A stretch of DNA of 64,000 nt from Nocardioides solisilvae (GTDB taxonomy: Bacteria > Actinomycetota > Actinomycetes > Propionibacteriales > Nocardioidaceae). Positions 48,333-57,982 of this stretch are shown here, piece after piece (position 1 is the stretch's first letter; each line of letters opens with the position of its first letter). The notes under the pieces were generated by a model that saw nothing but the letters and a program-made list of their open reading frames with translations, did no database searches and had not been told where the DNA came from. A program made the translations under genes and the position numbers. The stretch spans positions 186,001 through 250,000 of the forward strand of contig NZ_QHKX01000003.1 in the NCBI RefSeq assembly GCF_003194625.1, in the 5' to 3' direction.

Positions 48333-49259
48333 TCACCACCCCGCGGGCAGGGGCCTCCCGAACCAGGACTCGATCAGCGACGAGGAGATGGAGACCGCGC
48401 CGGGGACCCGGACCTCGCCGCTGGCCATCCCGGCCGCGAGCTCGTCGCGGGTGAACCACCGCGCCTCCGCGATCTCGGCGCCGTCGACGTCGATCGCGGT
48501 GGTCTCGGCGACCGCGTGGAAGCCGAGCATGAGGCTGGCGGGCAGCGGCCACGGCTGGCTGCCGAAGTAGGCGACCTCCCCGACCTGCACCCCGACCTCC
48601 TCGAGCACCTCGCGCCGGACCGCGTCCTCGAGGGTCTCCCCCGGCTCGCAGAAGCCCGCGAGGGTCGACCAGCGCCCCGCGGGCCAGGTCGTCTGCCGGC
48701 CCAGGAGGAGACGCTCCTGCGACGAGCCGGGCTCCCCGTGCGTGACGCTCATGATCACGGCGGGATCGGTCCTCGGGAACTGGGAGCGTCCGCAGCCGGC
48801 GCACCGCAGCTCGTGCCCGGCGGACCGGGCCTCCAGCGACCCGCCGCACCGGGGGCAGAACCGGGTCGCCCGGTGCCACTCCGCCAACCCCACGGCGTGG
48901 AAGAGCCACGGCACCTGGTCGACGGCGGCGTCGCCCGCCCCGGAGCCCGCGAGCCCCGCGACCAGCTCCCGGGCGCCCACCCAGCCGTCCTCGTCCGGAC
49001 GGGGCTCGGCGAGCACGGCGAAGCGGGTCACCCCGTCGCGACGGCCCAGCAGCACCCGGAGGCCCTCGGGTGCCGCGTCGGGCGGCACCCACTCCAGTCC
49101 GTCGGCCGTGGTCCGGACCCGGGCGCCGCGCAGGACCAGCACACGGGTCTCCGGGGAGCGCCACTGCTCGTCCAGCCACGCCTCGTCGGTGCGGTGGAGG
49201 CCTTCGCGGTTGTGGGCGCGCGAGGAGAGGGCGACGTGCGGGAGCTCGCGGTGGGTCAT
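48333..49259 (-). CDS. nudC: NAD+ diphosphatase / RNA deNADding enzyme
   Basis: A 308-residue NudC. The zinc ribbon is CPRCGGSLEARSAGHELRC then CGRSQFPRTDPAVIMSV, and the NUDIX box is GFCEPGETLEDAVRREVL, followed by EEVGV. The SQPWPLPASLMLGFHA motif after the box is the NADH-pyrophosphatase specificity signature. It cleaves NAD(H) to NMN(H) and AMP and can remove NAD caps from RNA. The ATG at 49259 fits the family length; a longer frame upstream belongs to a neighbouring region. It is convergent with the mycoredoxin gene. Confidence 0.93.
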   Translation of the reverse strand: MTHRELPHVALSSRAHNREGLHRTDEAWLDEQWRSPETRVLVLRGARVRTTADGLEWVPPDAAPEGLRVLLGRRDGVTRFAVLAEPRPDEDGWVGARELVAGLAGSGAGDAAVDQVPWLFHAVGLAEWHRATRFCPRCGGSLEARSAGHELRCAGCGRSQFPRTDPAVIMSVTHGEPGSSQERLLLGRQTTWPAGRWSTLAGFCEPGETLEDAVRREVLEEVGVQVGEVAYFGSQPWPLPASLMLGFHAVAETTAIDVDGAEIAEARWFTRDELAAGMASGEVRVPGAVSISSSLIESWFGRPLPAGW

Positions 49260-49299
49260 CCGGCGAGGATAGTGCGCGGGCGGGAGGCTCACGACGGAC

Positions 49300-52200
49300 T
49301 CACGACGGCGTCGGCCTGACGAGGCGCTCCAGCCCGGCCCGGTCGGGCAGGTCCTCCGGCTCGACCGTGCGCCCGGTACGGACGTAGTGGAACGCAGCCC
49401 GTACCGACTCCAGCGGCACCCCGCTGACCTCGGCCCAGGCCAGGCGGTAGAGCGCCAGCTGGAGCGGGTCGGCGGACTCCGACCTGCTGGTCTTCCAGTC
49501 CACGACCAGGAACCCGCCGTCGGGCTCGCGGTAGACGGCGTCGATCCGGCCCCGGACCACCTGGCCCCGGAGCACCAGCGCGAAGGGGGCCTCGACCGCG
49601 TGCGGCGCCCGCTCCGCGAACGGACCGGCCTCGAACCGGGCCACGACCTCGCGGAGGTCGTCGCGGTCGTCGATCCCCGCGTCGGCCCGACCGGGCAGGT
49701 CGTCGAAGTCCAGCAGCTGCTGCTGCCCGAAGCGCGTCTCGACCCACGCGTGGAACGCGGTCCCGAACCGGGCCTGGGGGGCCGGGGGACGCGGCATCGG
49801 CCTGGCCAGCTCACGGGCGAAGCCGTCGGGGTCGTCGCGCAACCGGGCCACGGCCGTGGCCGAGAGGCTCCGGGGCATGGGGACCTCGAGGACCGTGGCC
49901 CGCTCCGACCTGGCCTCGGCCAGCAGCTGCTCGAGGTCGGCGTCCCACTCGGCGACCCGCGCGGTCTCGATCATGTCGAGCCCCTCGTCGGGAGCGTCCC
50001 GGTCGACCGAGCGCACCAGCTCGGCCGCCGCGAGCCGCCGCTCCGCCTCCCGGCCCAGGCCCGTGGTCGGCCAGGGACGGGCTGAGTCGGCGAGGTCGTA
50101 CGGGTTGACCGTCCCGCGCTCCGGCCGGTCGAGCCACCGCTCGACCGGGGAGCCGGCCTCCACGAGGTGGTCGCGCACGCACCGCTGGTAGTCGGAGGGA
50201 CCGAACGGCGTCGAGCGCTGCGCCCAGCAGTGCGAGGTCACCGCCAGGTGGTGGGCCGCCCGGGTGAGCGCCACGTAGCCCAGCCGCAGCTCCTCCTCGG
50301 CGTCGTGGGCCTTGGTCCGCGCCCGGTAGTCGTCCAGGGCGGCCTTGTCCCAGCCCTCGAGCTGCGGCTGGTCGTCGGCGTCGCCCCGCAGCCCTCCCGG
50401 GATCACCGCCGGCGAGGACGTCCACAGCGTCCGCGACCGGTTGGAGGGGAACCGGGTCTCGCACATCCCCACGCAGAAGACCGAGGACCACTCCAGCCCC
50501 TTGGAGCGGTGCACCGTGAGGAGCTTGACCGAGTCGGCGGCGGTCGGGGTCGCCACGTCGAGGCCGTTGCCCTGCTCGTCCTCGGCCGTGAGGTAGGCCA
50601 GCAGCGCGGGCAGAGTGACGTCGCCGTCGACCGACTGGAAGTCGGCCACCGCCTTGACGAAGAGGTCGACGTTGTCGCGCCGCGCCTTCGCCGACTCCGA
50701 GACCGCGGAGGCCAGCTCCACGTCGACGCCCGTCACGTCGATGATCCGTCGCACGACGTCGAGCAGCGGGTCCCCGACGTGGGCACGGAGCCGGCGGAGC
50801 TCGTTGGCCAGGAGGGCGAACCGCTCCACCGCCTCCGGCGAGTAGGCGGCCTCCCCCGGGGACTCCAGCGCGTCGCTCAGCGCCGGCAGCTCGGAGGGGT
50901 CCACCCCGTCGGCGATGCCGAGCAGCTGGTCGGCGACGGAGGCGACCTCCGTGCGGCCCCTGGCCCCGGCGATCTCCCCGGCCCGCTCCGCGAGCAGCCG
51001 GAGGTCGCGCGGGCCGATCGCCCACCGGGCCCCGGTGAGCAGCGTGAGCAGGGAGGCGTTGGCGGTGACGTCGTGCATGAGCGTGAGCGTCGCGATCACC
51101 TCCGCGACCTCGGGCAGCCGCACGAGGCCGGCGAGGCCGACGATCTCGACCGGGATCCCGGCTCCGGTCAGGGCGTCGTAGACCTGCTCCGCGGTGGAGT
51201 TGTCGCGGCTCAGGACGCCGATCCCCGACCACGGGGTCCCGGCCTCGTGGACGGCGCGGACCGAGCCCGCCAGCCAGGCCAGCTCGTCGGCGAGGTGCTC
51301 GAAGACGTGGGTCTCCACCCTGCCCTCCCCCGCGGCGTCGGCGGCCCGGAGGCGGGCGACCTTGTCGCCGTACCGCTCCAGCAGCGGCTCGGCCAGTCGG
51401 TTGGCGACGTCGAGGATCGTCCGGTCGGAGCGTCGGTTGATCGTGAGCTGGAGCCGCAGCGGCGCCCCGTCGTCGGACGGGAACGTCTCGTCGAAGTTGA
51501 GGATGTTGGAGACGGACGCGCCGCGCCAGCCGTAGATGGCCTGGTTGGGGTCGCCCACGGCCATCACGGGGTGCCCGAGGCCGGTCTCGGGGGCGGGGCC
51601 GGAGAAGAGCCGCGAGAGCATGGTGGCCTGTGCCACCGAGGTGTCCTGGTACTCGTCGAGGAGCACCACCCTGAACCTGCCGCGCTCGGCCGCGCCCACC
51701 TCGGGGTGCTCGCGCACCAGCCGCGCCGCCAGGGCGATCTGGTCCCCGAAGTCCATCAGTCCGAGCTCGCGCTTGAGCCGGCGGTAGCCCTCCACCAGGG
51801 CGAGCAGCTCGGCCCTGCGGTCGATGGCATTCACCGCCTTGCCCGGCGCCTCCAGGTAGGTCTTGCGGCCCTTGCCCGCCGCCTCCTCCTCGACCGCCTC
51901 CCGGAAGCCCCCACGCGCCCGGTCGTCCCAGGCCCGGACGTCGTCGGGTCCGACCAGGTGCTCGCTCATCGCGCCGTCGAGGGCCAGGAGGTTCTGGATC
52001 GCCGTGGGCGGGTGGTCGGTGAGGTGCTCGACGCTGCCCGTGAAGCGCTCGACGACGCGAGCGCCGAGCTGGTAGCGGGCCGCGTCGTTGACGATCCGGG
52101 TGTCGGGCTCGTGCCCGATCCGCAGCCCGTGGTCGTCGAGGAGGGAGGCGGCGTAGGCGTGGTAGGTCGCGATGGTCGGCTCCAGGACCTCCTCCTGGTC

Positions 52201-52521
52201 GGGGCCGGGGACCTCGTCGAGCAGACCGGCCGACGACAGCGCCGCGCGCACCCGCTGGCGCAGCTCGGAGGCGGCCTTCGTGGTGAAGGTGAGGCCCAGG
52301 ACCTCCTCGGGACGGACCCGGCCGGTGGCGACCAGGTAGACCACGCGCTGGGCCATCAGCGTGGTCTTGCCGCTGCCGGCCCCGGCCACCACGACGACCG
52401 GCTGCAGCGGGGCGGTGATGGCGGCCCACTGCTCCGCGCTGGGCGCGTGCCCGCCCATCAGGGCCTGCAGGTCCTCCGGCGTCGCGAGCTCGACCACGGG
52501 CCTCGGGGTCGTCGGGGTCAC
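49300..52521 (-). CDS. adnB: AdnB: motor-nuclease subunit for DNA end resection
   Basis: A 1073-residue fusion of a UvrD-like helicase and a RecB-type nuclease. Walker A AGAGSGKTT lies at residues 46-54, LLDEYQDTSVAQATML is the Walker B/DExQ motif, and LTVHRSKGLEWSSVFCV the motif VI region. The C-terminal nuclease has GRIDAVYREPDGGFLVVDWK (the D...DxK core). It pairs with AdnA to resect double-strand breaks, as shown for mycobacterial AdnAB. It starts at GTG 52521, overlapping the adnA stop (GTGA). Downstream is nudC, in the same direction. Confidence 0.9.
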   Translation of the reverse strand: MTPTTPRPVVELATPEDLQALMGGHAPSAEQWAAITAPLQPVVVVAGAGSGKTTLMAQRVVYLVATGRVRPEEVLGLTFTTKAASELRQRVRAALSSAGLLDEVPGPDQEEVLEPTIATYHAYAASLLDDHGLRIGHEPDTRIVNDAARYQLGARVVERFTGSVEHLTDHPPTAIQNLLALDGAMSEHLVGPDDVRAWDDRARGGFREAVEEEAAGKGRKTYLEAPGKAVNAIDRRAELLALVEGYRRLKRELGLMDFGDQIALAARLVREHPEVGAAERGRFRVVLLDEYQDTSVAQATMLSRLFSGPAPETGLGHPVMAVGDPNQAIYGWRGASVSNILNFDETFPSDDGAPLRLQLTINRRSDRTILDVANRLAEPLLERYGDKVARLRAADAAGEGRVETHVFEHLADELAWLAGSVRAVHEAGTPWSGIGVLSRDNSTAEQVYDALTGAGIPVEIVGLAGLVRLPEVAEVIATLTLMHDVTANASLLTLLTGARWAIGPRDLRLLAERAGEIAGARGRTEVASVADQLLGIADGVDPSELPALSDALESPGEAAYSPEAVERFALLANELRRLRAHVGDPLLDVVRRIIDVTGVDVELASAVSESAKARRDNVDLFVKAVADFQSVDGDVTLPALLAYLTAEDEQGNGLDVATPTAADSVKLLTVHRSKGLEWSSVFCVGMCETRFPSNRSRTLWTSSPAVIPGGLRGDADDQPQLEGWDKAALDDYRARTKAHDAEEELRLGYVALTRAAHHLAVTSHCWAQRSTPFGPSDYQRCVRDHLVEAGSPVERWLDRPERGTVNPYDLADSARPWPTTGLGREAERRLAAAELVRSVDRDAPDEGLDMIETARVAEWDADLEQLLAEARSERATVLEVPMPRSLSATAVARLRDDPDGFARELARPMPRPPAPQARFGTAFHAWVETRFGQQQLLDFDDLPGRADAGIDDRDDLREVVARFEAGPFAERAPHAVEAPFALVLRGQVVRGRIDAVYREPDGGFLVVDWKTSRSESADPLQLALYRLAWAEVSGVPLESVRAAFHYVRTGRTVEPEDLPDRAGLERLVRPTPS

Positions 52522-55500
52522 TGGGCCACCACCGATCCGGCTCCGCGGACGGGGCAGACCGGGACGAAGGCGCAGTCGCGGCAGTGCTCCCCCGGCGTCG
52601 CCGGGAAGGACTCCTCGCGGACCTGGCGGGCCGCCGTCGCGAGGTGCTCGCGCAGGGCCTCCCGGTGGGGCGACTCCTCGGTGTGCACCCCCTGCTGCTG
52701 GACCTTCGCCCGCTCGCCCCCGTCGACCAGACCGAGCTGGACGAGCTCGGCACCGGCCGAGCGTGCCTCCGGCCCGGCGAGCTCCGCCACGCCGCCGGCA
52801 TCCACGGCGTACTGGTAGAGGGCCAGCTGGAGGTTGCGCTCCACCGCGGGACCGGTCGGCGCCGCCCGTCCGGTCTTGAGGTCGACCACGACGACACCGC
52901 CGTCGTGGTCGACCTCGACCCGGTCGGCGTAGCCGGTGAGGGTGACGCGCTCCTCCCCCACCTCGACCACCGTGCGGAACGGGACCTCGGTGCCGAGCAG
53001 CTTGCGCCCGCCGGACGAGTGCCAGTCGACGAACCGGGCCAGGGCGGCCCGGACCCGGTCGTGCTCGCGCCGTCTCGACCACGGGGTGCGGAAGGCCAGC
53101 CTGTCCCAGACGGCGTCGACCTCGGCCATGAGGACGTCGACGTCGGGCGGGAGCTCGTCGCGCGCCACCCGCTCGGCCAGGGCGTGGACGATCTGGCCGA
53201 GGTTGGCCGACTGGTGGGCCACCGAGCTCCCCCCGGCCTCGCGCTCCAGGAACCACCGGGCCGGGCAGACCTGCATGCTCTCGAGCATGCTGGCCGAGAT
53301 CGGGACCGGCTGGTCGGGATCCCGGACCGGGCGCACCGACCGGGAGGCCGCGCGCGTCCCCCACCAGGTGGACGGGTCGGCCGCCGGCACCAGCGGACGC
53401 TCGCCGGCACTCTCGGCGGCGAGCCGGGCGAGCCGCCGGGCCGCGGCGTCGCGCAGCGGCGCGGACTGGTCGGGGTCCGCCGCGACCCGGCGCAGCTCGG
53501 CGACGAGGCCGCCCAGGGAGAGCGGTCGCGCCGGGCGCCCCTCCTGGTGGCGGGGCTCGGGGCCGAGCTCGTCGAGGAAGCGGGAGGGCTGCTCGCCGTC
53601 CTCGTCGGAGGAGCGGACCGCGGTGACGACCAGGCGTCGACGAGCCCGGGTGCAGGCGACGTAGAAGAGCCGGCGCTCCTCCATCAGCAGCTCCCGCGCG
53701 CTCTGCGGCGGGACGAGGTCGCCCACCCCCGGGGCGGCTGCGCCGATCCGGTCGGCGCCAAGCAGCGACGAGCGCCGGCGCAGGTCGGGCCAGCCGTCCT
53801 GCTGGACGTGGGCGACGACCACGACCTCCCACTCCAGCCCCTTGGAGCGGTGCGCCGTGAGCAGCCGGACCGCGGACCCGCGGACCCCGCGGTCGGCGAG
53901 GGTGTCGGCCGGGATCTCCTGGGCGACCAGGCCGGCGAGGAAGTCCGCGATCCCCGTGTGGTCGCGCTGCTCCTCGGCCTTGGCCGCCAGCTCGAAGAGG
54001 GCGACGACGGAGTCGAGGTCCCGGTGGGCGCGCCGGGCCGCCGCGCCGCCGGCGTCGACCCCGCGACGCAGCCGCTCGGGCCACCCGGTCCCCGACCACA
54101 GGTGCCACAGCACCTCCTCGGCGCTGGCGCGGGAGTCGACCATCTCCGCCCCCGCGTGCAGCAGCCCGGCGAGGGCCCGGACCCGCTGGACCTCCGGCCC
54201 CTCCAGCCCGTCGAGCAGCTCGGGACGCACGACCGCGAGCCGCAGCAGCTCCCGGGAGGTGCGCGGCTGCCCCTGGGTCTCCTTGTCGCGGGCGCGCAGG
54301 AGCCGCACCAGGACGCGCAGGTCGCCCGCGTCGAGGGCGCCGAGCGGGGAGAGGAGGAGGGACTCGACCCGGCCGGGGTCGAGGTGGCCGGGCGAGTCGG
54401 GGTCGTCGTTGCCCAGGTTGAGCACGGCCCGCATCGCGTCGAGCAGGGGCCGGACCGCGGGGTCGCGGACCAGCGGCACCTCGTCGGCCGCCACCTCGAC
54501 AGGGACGCCGGCCGCGCCGAGCGAGCGGCGCAGCGGCGGGATCGAGGCCCTGCCCGAGCGCACCAGCACGGCCATGTCGTCCCACGGCACGCCGTCCTCG
54601 AGGTGCGCCCTGCGCAGGAGGTCGGCCAGGTGCTCGGCCTCGGCGCGCTCGCTGTCGAAGGTCAGGACGTCGACCTTGCCCGGACCGTGCGGCCCGGCGA
54701 CGGCCTCCGGGTGCAGGAACTCCTCCCGGGCCCGGGCGTCGATGCTCCCCGCGAGCGGCAGCCGGGCGGCCACCCGACCCGCGGCGGTCAGCAGCCGGGG
54801 GCCGAACCGGCGGGTCGTGCGCAGCACGACGACCGGCGCGCGGGCGCCCTCGCGGGTCGGGAACTGCGCGGGGAAGTCGAGGATCCCGCGGACCTCGGCG
54901 CCCCGGAACCCGTAGATCGACTGGTGGGGGTCGCCCACCACCGTGAGGTCGCGCCCGTCCCCGGCCAGCGCGCGCAGCAGCGCCACCTGGCCGGGGTCGG
55001 TGTCCTGGTACTCGTCGACGAAGACGTGGGAGAAGCGGGCGCGGAGCTCGTCGCGGTGGGCCTCGGCCTCCAGCACGGCCCGTCGGACGAGGTCGGCGTG
55101 GTCGGTGGCGCCGAGGTTGTCGAGGATCGTGAGGTACTGGTCGAGGAAGAGGCCGGCCGCGACGAGCTCGGGCGCGCCGTGCTCGAGCCCCAGGGCCCGG
55201 AGGGCGGGACCGTCGAGCCCCTTCTCGCGCGCCCGGGAGAGCACCGCGTGGACCTCGCGGGTGAAGCCGCGGGTGCCGAGCGCGTGCCGCAGCCCCGGCG
55301 GCCAGGCCACCGACTCGGGGTTGTCGACCAGCAGCTCACGGAGGACCACGTCGGACTCCGGGGCCGACAGCAGGCGCAGCGGGGCGTCGTACAGCTCGTG
55401 GGGGCTGTGGGCCCGGACCAGCGACAGGGCGAAGGAGTGGAAGGTCGAGCACATCGCGGCCGAGGTGGTCCGCCCCACGCGGGCGGTGACGCGGTCGCGC

Positions 55501-55751
55501 AGCTGCTCGGCGGCCTTGCGCGAGAAGGTCAGCGCCAGGACGGACGACGGGTCGGCGCCGCGCGCCTCGATCCGGTCGGCGATCGCCTCCACCAGCGTCG
55601 TGGTCTTGCCCGTGCCCGGCCCGGCCAGCACCAGGAGCGGCCCGCCGGGGTGGTCGACCACGCGACGCTGGTGCTCGTCGAGCCGGGGCAGCGCCGCACC
55701 CTCCTCGGGACGGCCGAGGGTGAAGGTGGTGCGGGACGGGGACGAGCTCAT
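52518..55751 (-). CDS. adnA: AdnA: motor-nuclease subunit for DNA end resection
   Basis: A 1077-residue partner of AdnB. Walker A AGPGTGKT lies at residues 43-50, FVDEYQDTDPGQVALL is the helicase motif II region, and LTAHRSKGLEWEVVVVAHVQ follows. The C-terminal RecB-like nuclease has GYADRVEVDHDGGVVVVDLK, and the Cys in QVCPARWFLE with CRDCAFVPVC near the end fits the 4Fe-4S cluster of AdnA-type nucleases. The start at 55751 replaces a longer reading of 55763 (four extra residues). Translation is coupled to adnB. Confidence 0.9.
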   Translation of the reverse strand: MSSSPSRTTFTLGRPEEGAALPRLDEHQRRVVDHPGGPLLVLAGPGTGKTTTLVEAIADRIEARGADPSSVLALTFSRKAAEQLRDRVTARVGRTTSAAMCSTFHSFALSLVRAHSPHELYDAPLRLLSAPESDVVLRELLVDNPESVAWPPGLRHALGTRGFTREVHAVLSRAREKGLDGPALRALGLEHGAPELVAAGLFLDQYLTILDNLGATDHADLVRRAVLEAEAHRDELRARFSHVFVDEYQDTDPGQVALLRALAGDGRDLTVVGDPHQSIYGFRGAEVRGILDFPAQFPTREGARAPVVVLRTTRRFGPRLLTAAGRVAARLPLAGSIDARAREEFLHPEAVAGPHGPGKVDVLTFDSERAEAEHLADLLRRAHLEDGVPWDDMAVLVRSGRASIPPLRRSLGAAGVPVEVAADEVPLVRDPAVRPLLDAMRAVLNLGNDDPDSPGHLDPGRVESLLLSPLGALDAGDLRVLVRLLRARDKETQGQPRTSRELLRLAVVRPELLDGLEGPEVQRVRALAGLLHAGAEMVDSRASAEEVLWHLWSGTGWPERLRRGVDAGGAAARRAHRDLDSVVALFELAAKAEEQRDHTGIADFLAGLVAQEIPADTLADRGVRGSAVRLLTAHRSKGLEWEVVVVAHVQQDGWPDLRRRSSLLGADRIGAAAPGVGDLVPPQSARELLMEERRLFYVACTRARRRLVVTAVRSSDEDGEQPSRFLDELGPEPRHQEGRPARPLSLGGLVAELRRVAADPDQSAPLRDAAARRLARLAAESAGERPLVPAADPSTWWGTRAASRSVRPVRDPDQPVPISASMLESMQVCPARWFLEREAGGSSVAHQSANLGQIVHALAERVARDELPPDVDVLMAEVDAVWDRLAFRTPWSRRREHDRVRAALARFVDWHSSGGRKLLGTEVPFRTVVEVGEERVTLTGYADRVEVDHDGGVVVVDLKTGRAAPTGPAVERNLQLALYQYAVDAGGVAELAGPEARSAGAELVQLGLVDGGERAKVQQQGVHTEESPHREALREHLATAARQVREESFPATPGEHCRDCAFVPVCPVRGAGSVVAQ

Positions 55752-55797
55752 GGCACCAGCCAAGCAGCCACCGCCGACAGGATCGGGGCGGGCACGC

Positions 55798-56466
55798 TCA
55801 GCCGGGCGCGCCGGCGCGGTCGTTGTAGACCCCGGCCGGCTCCTGCCCGCTCAGCCCGGCGATCGCCGCCATGATCCGGTCGGTGGCCTCGCGGCGGGCC
55901 CGCCCCGGCGGCACCCCCTCCCGGTGCTCGAAGCGCAGCGGCTCCCCGAAGCGCACCGAGACCTTCGCCAGGCGCGGCAGCCGCGACCCCACCGGCTGCA
56001 GCCGCTCGGTGCCGCGCAGCCCGACGGGGACCACCGGGGCTCCCGCGGTCAGCGCCAGGTGGGCCACCCCGGTGCGGCCGCGGTAGAGCCGCCCGTCCCG
56101 GCTCCGGGTCCCCTCGGGGTAGATGCCGAACGCCTCTCCCCGCTCCAGGACGGAGAGCGCGAGGTCGAGGCTGTCCAGGGCCGCCCGCGAGTCGTCCCGG
56201 TCCACCGGCAGCATGCCGAGGCCCTCGAACCAGGCGCGTCCCAGCGCCCCGCGCAGGCCGCTGCCCTCGAAGTACTCCGCCTTGGCGAGGAAGACCACCT
56301 TGCGGGGCACGACCACGGGGATGACCATCGAGTCGGCGAAGCTCAGGTGGTTGCTGGCCAGGATGACCGGCCCGGTGGCGGGCACGTGCTCGAGGCCCAC
56401 CACCTCGGGCCGCCACACCGCCCGGGCGACGGGCGGCACCAGGCGGTGGAGGACGTCGAGCAGCAT
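55798..56466 (-). CDS. 1-acyl-sn-glycerol-3-phosphate acyltransferase-like protein
   Basis: A 222-residue PlsC-family membrane-associated acyltransferase. The HX4D catalytic motif is ASNHLSFADSMVIP, and the glycerophosphate-binding block is FGIYPEGTRSRDGRLYRG. It should acylate lysophosphatidic acid or a related lipid acceptor; the exact acceptor is unknown. A short basic C-terminus follows. It lies between adnA and moeZ on the same strand, with 46 bp to adnA and 59 bp behind moeZ. Confidence 0.9.
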   Translation of the reverse strand: MLLDVLHRLVPPVARAVWRPEVVGLEHVPATGPVILASNHLSFADSMVIPVVVPRKVVFLAKAEYFEGSGLRGALGRAWFEGLGMLPVDRDDSRAALDSLDLALSVLERGEAFGIYPEGTRSRDGRLYRGRTGVAHLALTAGAPVVPVGLRGTERLQPVGSRLPRLAKVSVRFGEPLRFEHREGVPPGRARREATDRIMAAIAGLSGQEPAGVYNDRAGAPG

Positions 56467-56525
56467 GGGTCCATCCTCCCCCACCCCGGGCCGTCCCGGC
56501 ACGACGGTCGGCCCGGGGCGTCCGG

Positions 56526-57725
56526 TCAGTACGACGGCTGGCTGGGGTCGACCTGGTTGACCCAGGCCACCACGCCGCCGCCCACGTGGACGGCGTCGGA
56601 GAAGCCCGCACCCTTCACCACCGCGAGCGCCTCCGCGGAGCGGACGCCGGACTTGCAGTGCAGCACGACCTGCTTGTCCGACGGCAGCTCCTCGAGCGCC
56701 TTGCCGTTGAGGAACTCGCCCTTGGGGATGAGCACCGACCCGGGGATCCGGTTGATCTCGTACTCGTTGGGCTCGCGCACGTCGACGAGGACGAAGTCCC
56801 GCGTGCCCTCCTCGCGCTCCTTGAGCATGGTTTCGAGCGTGCCCACCGAGATGGTGGAGCCGGCGGCGGCGTCGGCGGCCTCGTCGGAGACCGCGCCGCA
56901 GAAGGCGTCGTAGTCGATCAGCGAGGTCACGGTGGGGCTCTCGCCGCAGAGCGCGCAGCCCGGGTCCTTGCGGACCTTGAGCTTGCGGTACTCCATCTCG
57001 AGGGCGTCGTAGATCATCAGCCGGCCGACCAACGGGTCGCCGATGCCCGTGAGCAGCTTGATCGCCTCGTTGACCTGGATCGACCCGATGGAGGCACAGA
57101 GCACCCCCAGGACGCCGCCCTCGGCGCAGGAGGGGACCATGCCCGGCGGCGGCGGCTCGGGGTAGAGGCATCGGTAGCACGGCGCGTCGTCGGCGAGCGA
57201 GGGCGCGAAGACCGACGCCTGGCCGTCGAACCGGTAGATCGAGCCCCACACGTAGGGGATGCCGAGGAAGTACGCCGCGTCGTTGACCATGTAGCGGGTG
57301 GCGAAGTTGTCGGTGCCGTCCACGATCAGGTCGTAGCCGCGGAAGACCTCCATCACGTTGTCGTTGTCGAGGCGGCCCTCGTGCAGCACGACCTCGACCA
57401 GCGGGTTGACCTCCTTGACGGAGTCCCGGGCCGACTGGGCCTTGGGCCGCCCGACGTCGGACTGCCCGTGGATCACCTGGCGCTGGAGGTTCGACTCGTC
57501 GACCTCGTCGAACTCGGCGATGCCGAGCGTGCCGACGCCGGCCGCCGCGAGGTAGAGCAGGGCCGGGGAGCCGAGGCCGCCGGCGCCGATCACCAGCACC
57601 TTCGCGTTCTTCAGGCGCTTCTGGCCGGTCATGCCGACGTCGGGGATGATCAGGTGCCGGCTGTAGCGCCGCACCTCGTCGACGGTCAGCTCGGCGGCGG
57701 GCTCCACGAGCGCGGGGAACGACAC
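56526..57725 (-). CDS. moeZ: MoeZ: adenylyltransferase/sulfurtransferase (MoaD and CysO activation)
   Basis: A 399-residue E1-like protein. Residues about 35-260 hold the adenylation fold with VLVIGAGGLGSPALLYLAAA and the nucleotide-binding DxDxxxxSNLQRQ region (FDEVDESNLQRQVIHG). Four zinc cysteines follow (CYRCLYPEP and GCALCGES). The C-terminal rhodanese domain (residues 300-399) has catalytic Cys in VVLHCKSGVRS. It activates and thiocarboxylates MoaD-type proteins for molybdopterin synthesis, and in mycobacteria also CysO. GTG 57725 has AGGAG upstream; the longer frame lacks support. Confidence 0.93.
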   Translation of the reverse strand: MSFPALVEPAAELTVDEVRRYSRHLIIPDVGMTGQKRLKNAKVLVIGAGGLGSPALLYLAAAGVGTLGIAEFDEVDESNLQRQVIHGQSDVGRPKAQSARDSVKEVNPLVEVVLHEGRLDNDNVMEVFRGYDLIVDGTDNFATRYMVNDAAYFLGIPYVWGSIYRFDGQASVFAPSLADDAPCYRCLYPEPPPPGMVPSCAEGGVLGVLCASIGSIQVNEAIKLLTGIGDPLVGRLMIYDALEMEYRKLKVRKDPGCALCGESPTVTSLIDYDAFCGAVSDEAADAAAGSTISVGTLETMLKEREEGTRDFVLVDVREPNEYEINRIPGSVLIPKGEFLNGKALEELPSDKQVVLHCKSGVRSAEALAVVKGAGFSDAVHVGGGVVAWVNQVDPSQPSY

Positions 57726-57982
57726 GGCACAACTCCTGCTTGTCACGGGGGAACGGGCGACCGGCACAACACCGGTCGCCGTCTCGGTGTTCCCATCGTC
57801 AGCGTCGCCTCCGGGCGGTCCGAGCCGGTCCCGCCATCCGGACGAGGGGTACTGGTGAGTAGCCCCACCGGCGTAGACACGGGCCGTGACGGGTGGGGGG
57901 ACGTCGGGAGCACCGGCGCCCGCCGAGCCGAGGGACGTGCGTGGGGGGATAGGCTGCGCCGCGAGAGACGGAGGAGCCAGGT

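Noticed and set aside
45780-49319. A 1179-codon plus-strand frame over uvrD2 and nudC
   Set aside because: It runs through real genes on both strands with no family-like sequence. UvrD2 and mycoredoxin motifs define the true frames.
52584-55874. A 1096-codon frame antisense to adnA
   Set aside because: The antisense shadow of a coding gene with clear helicase and nuclease motifs.
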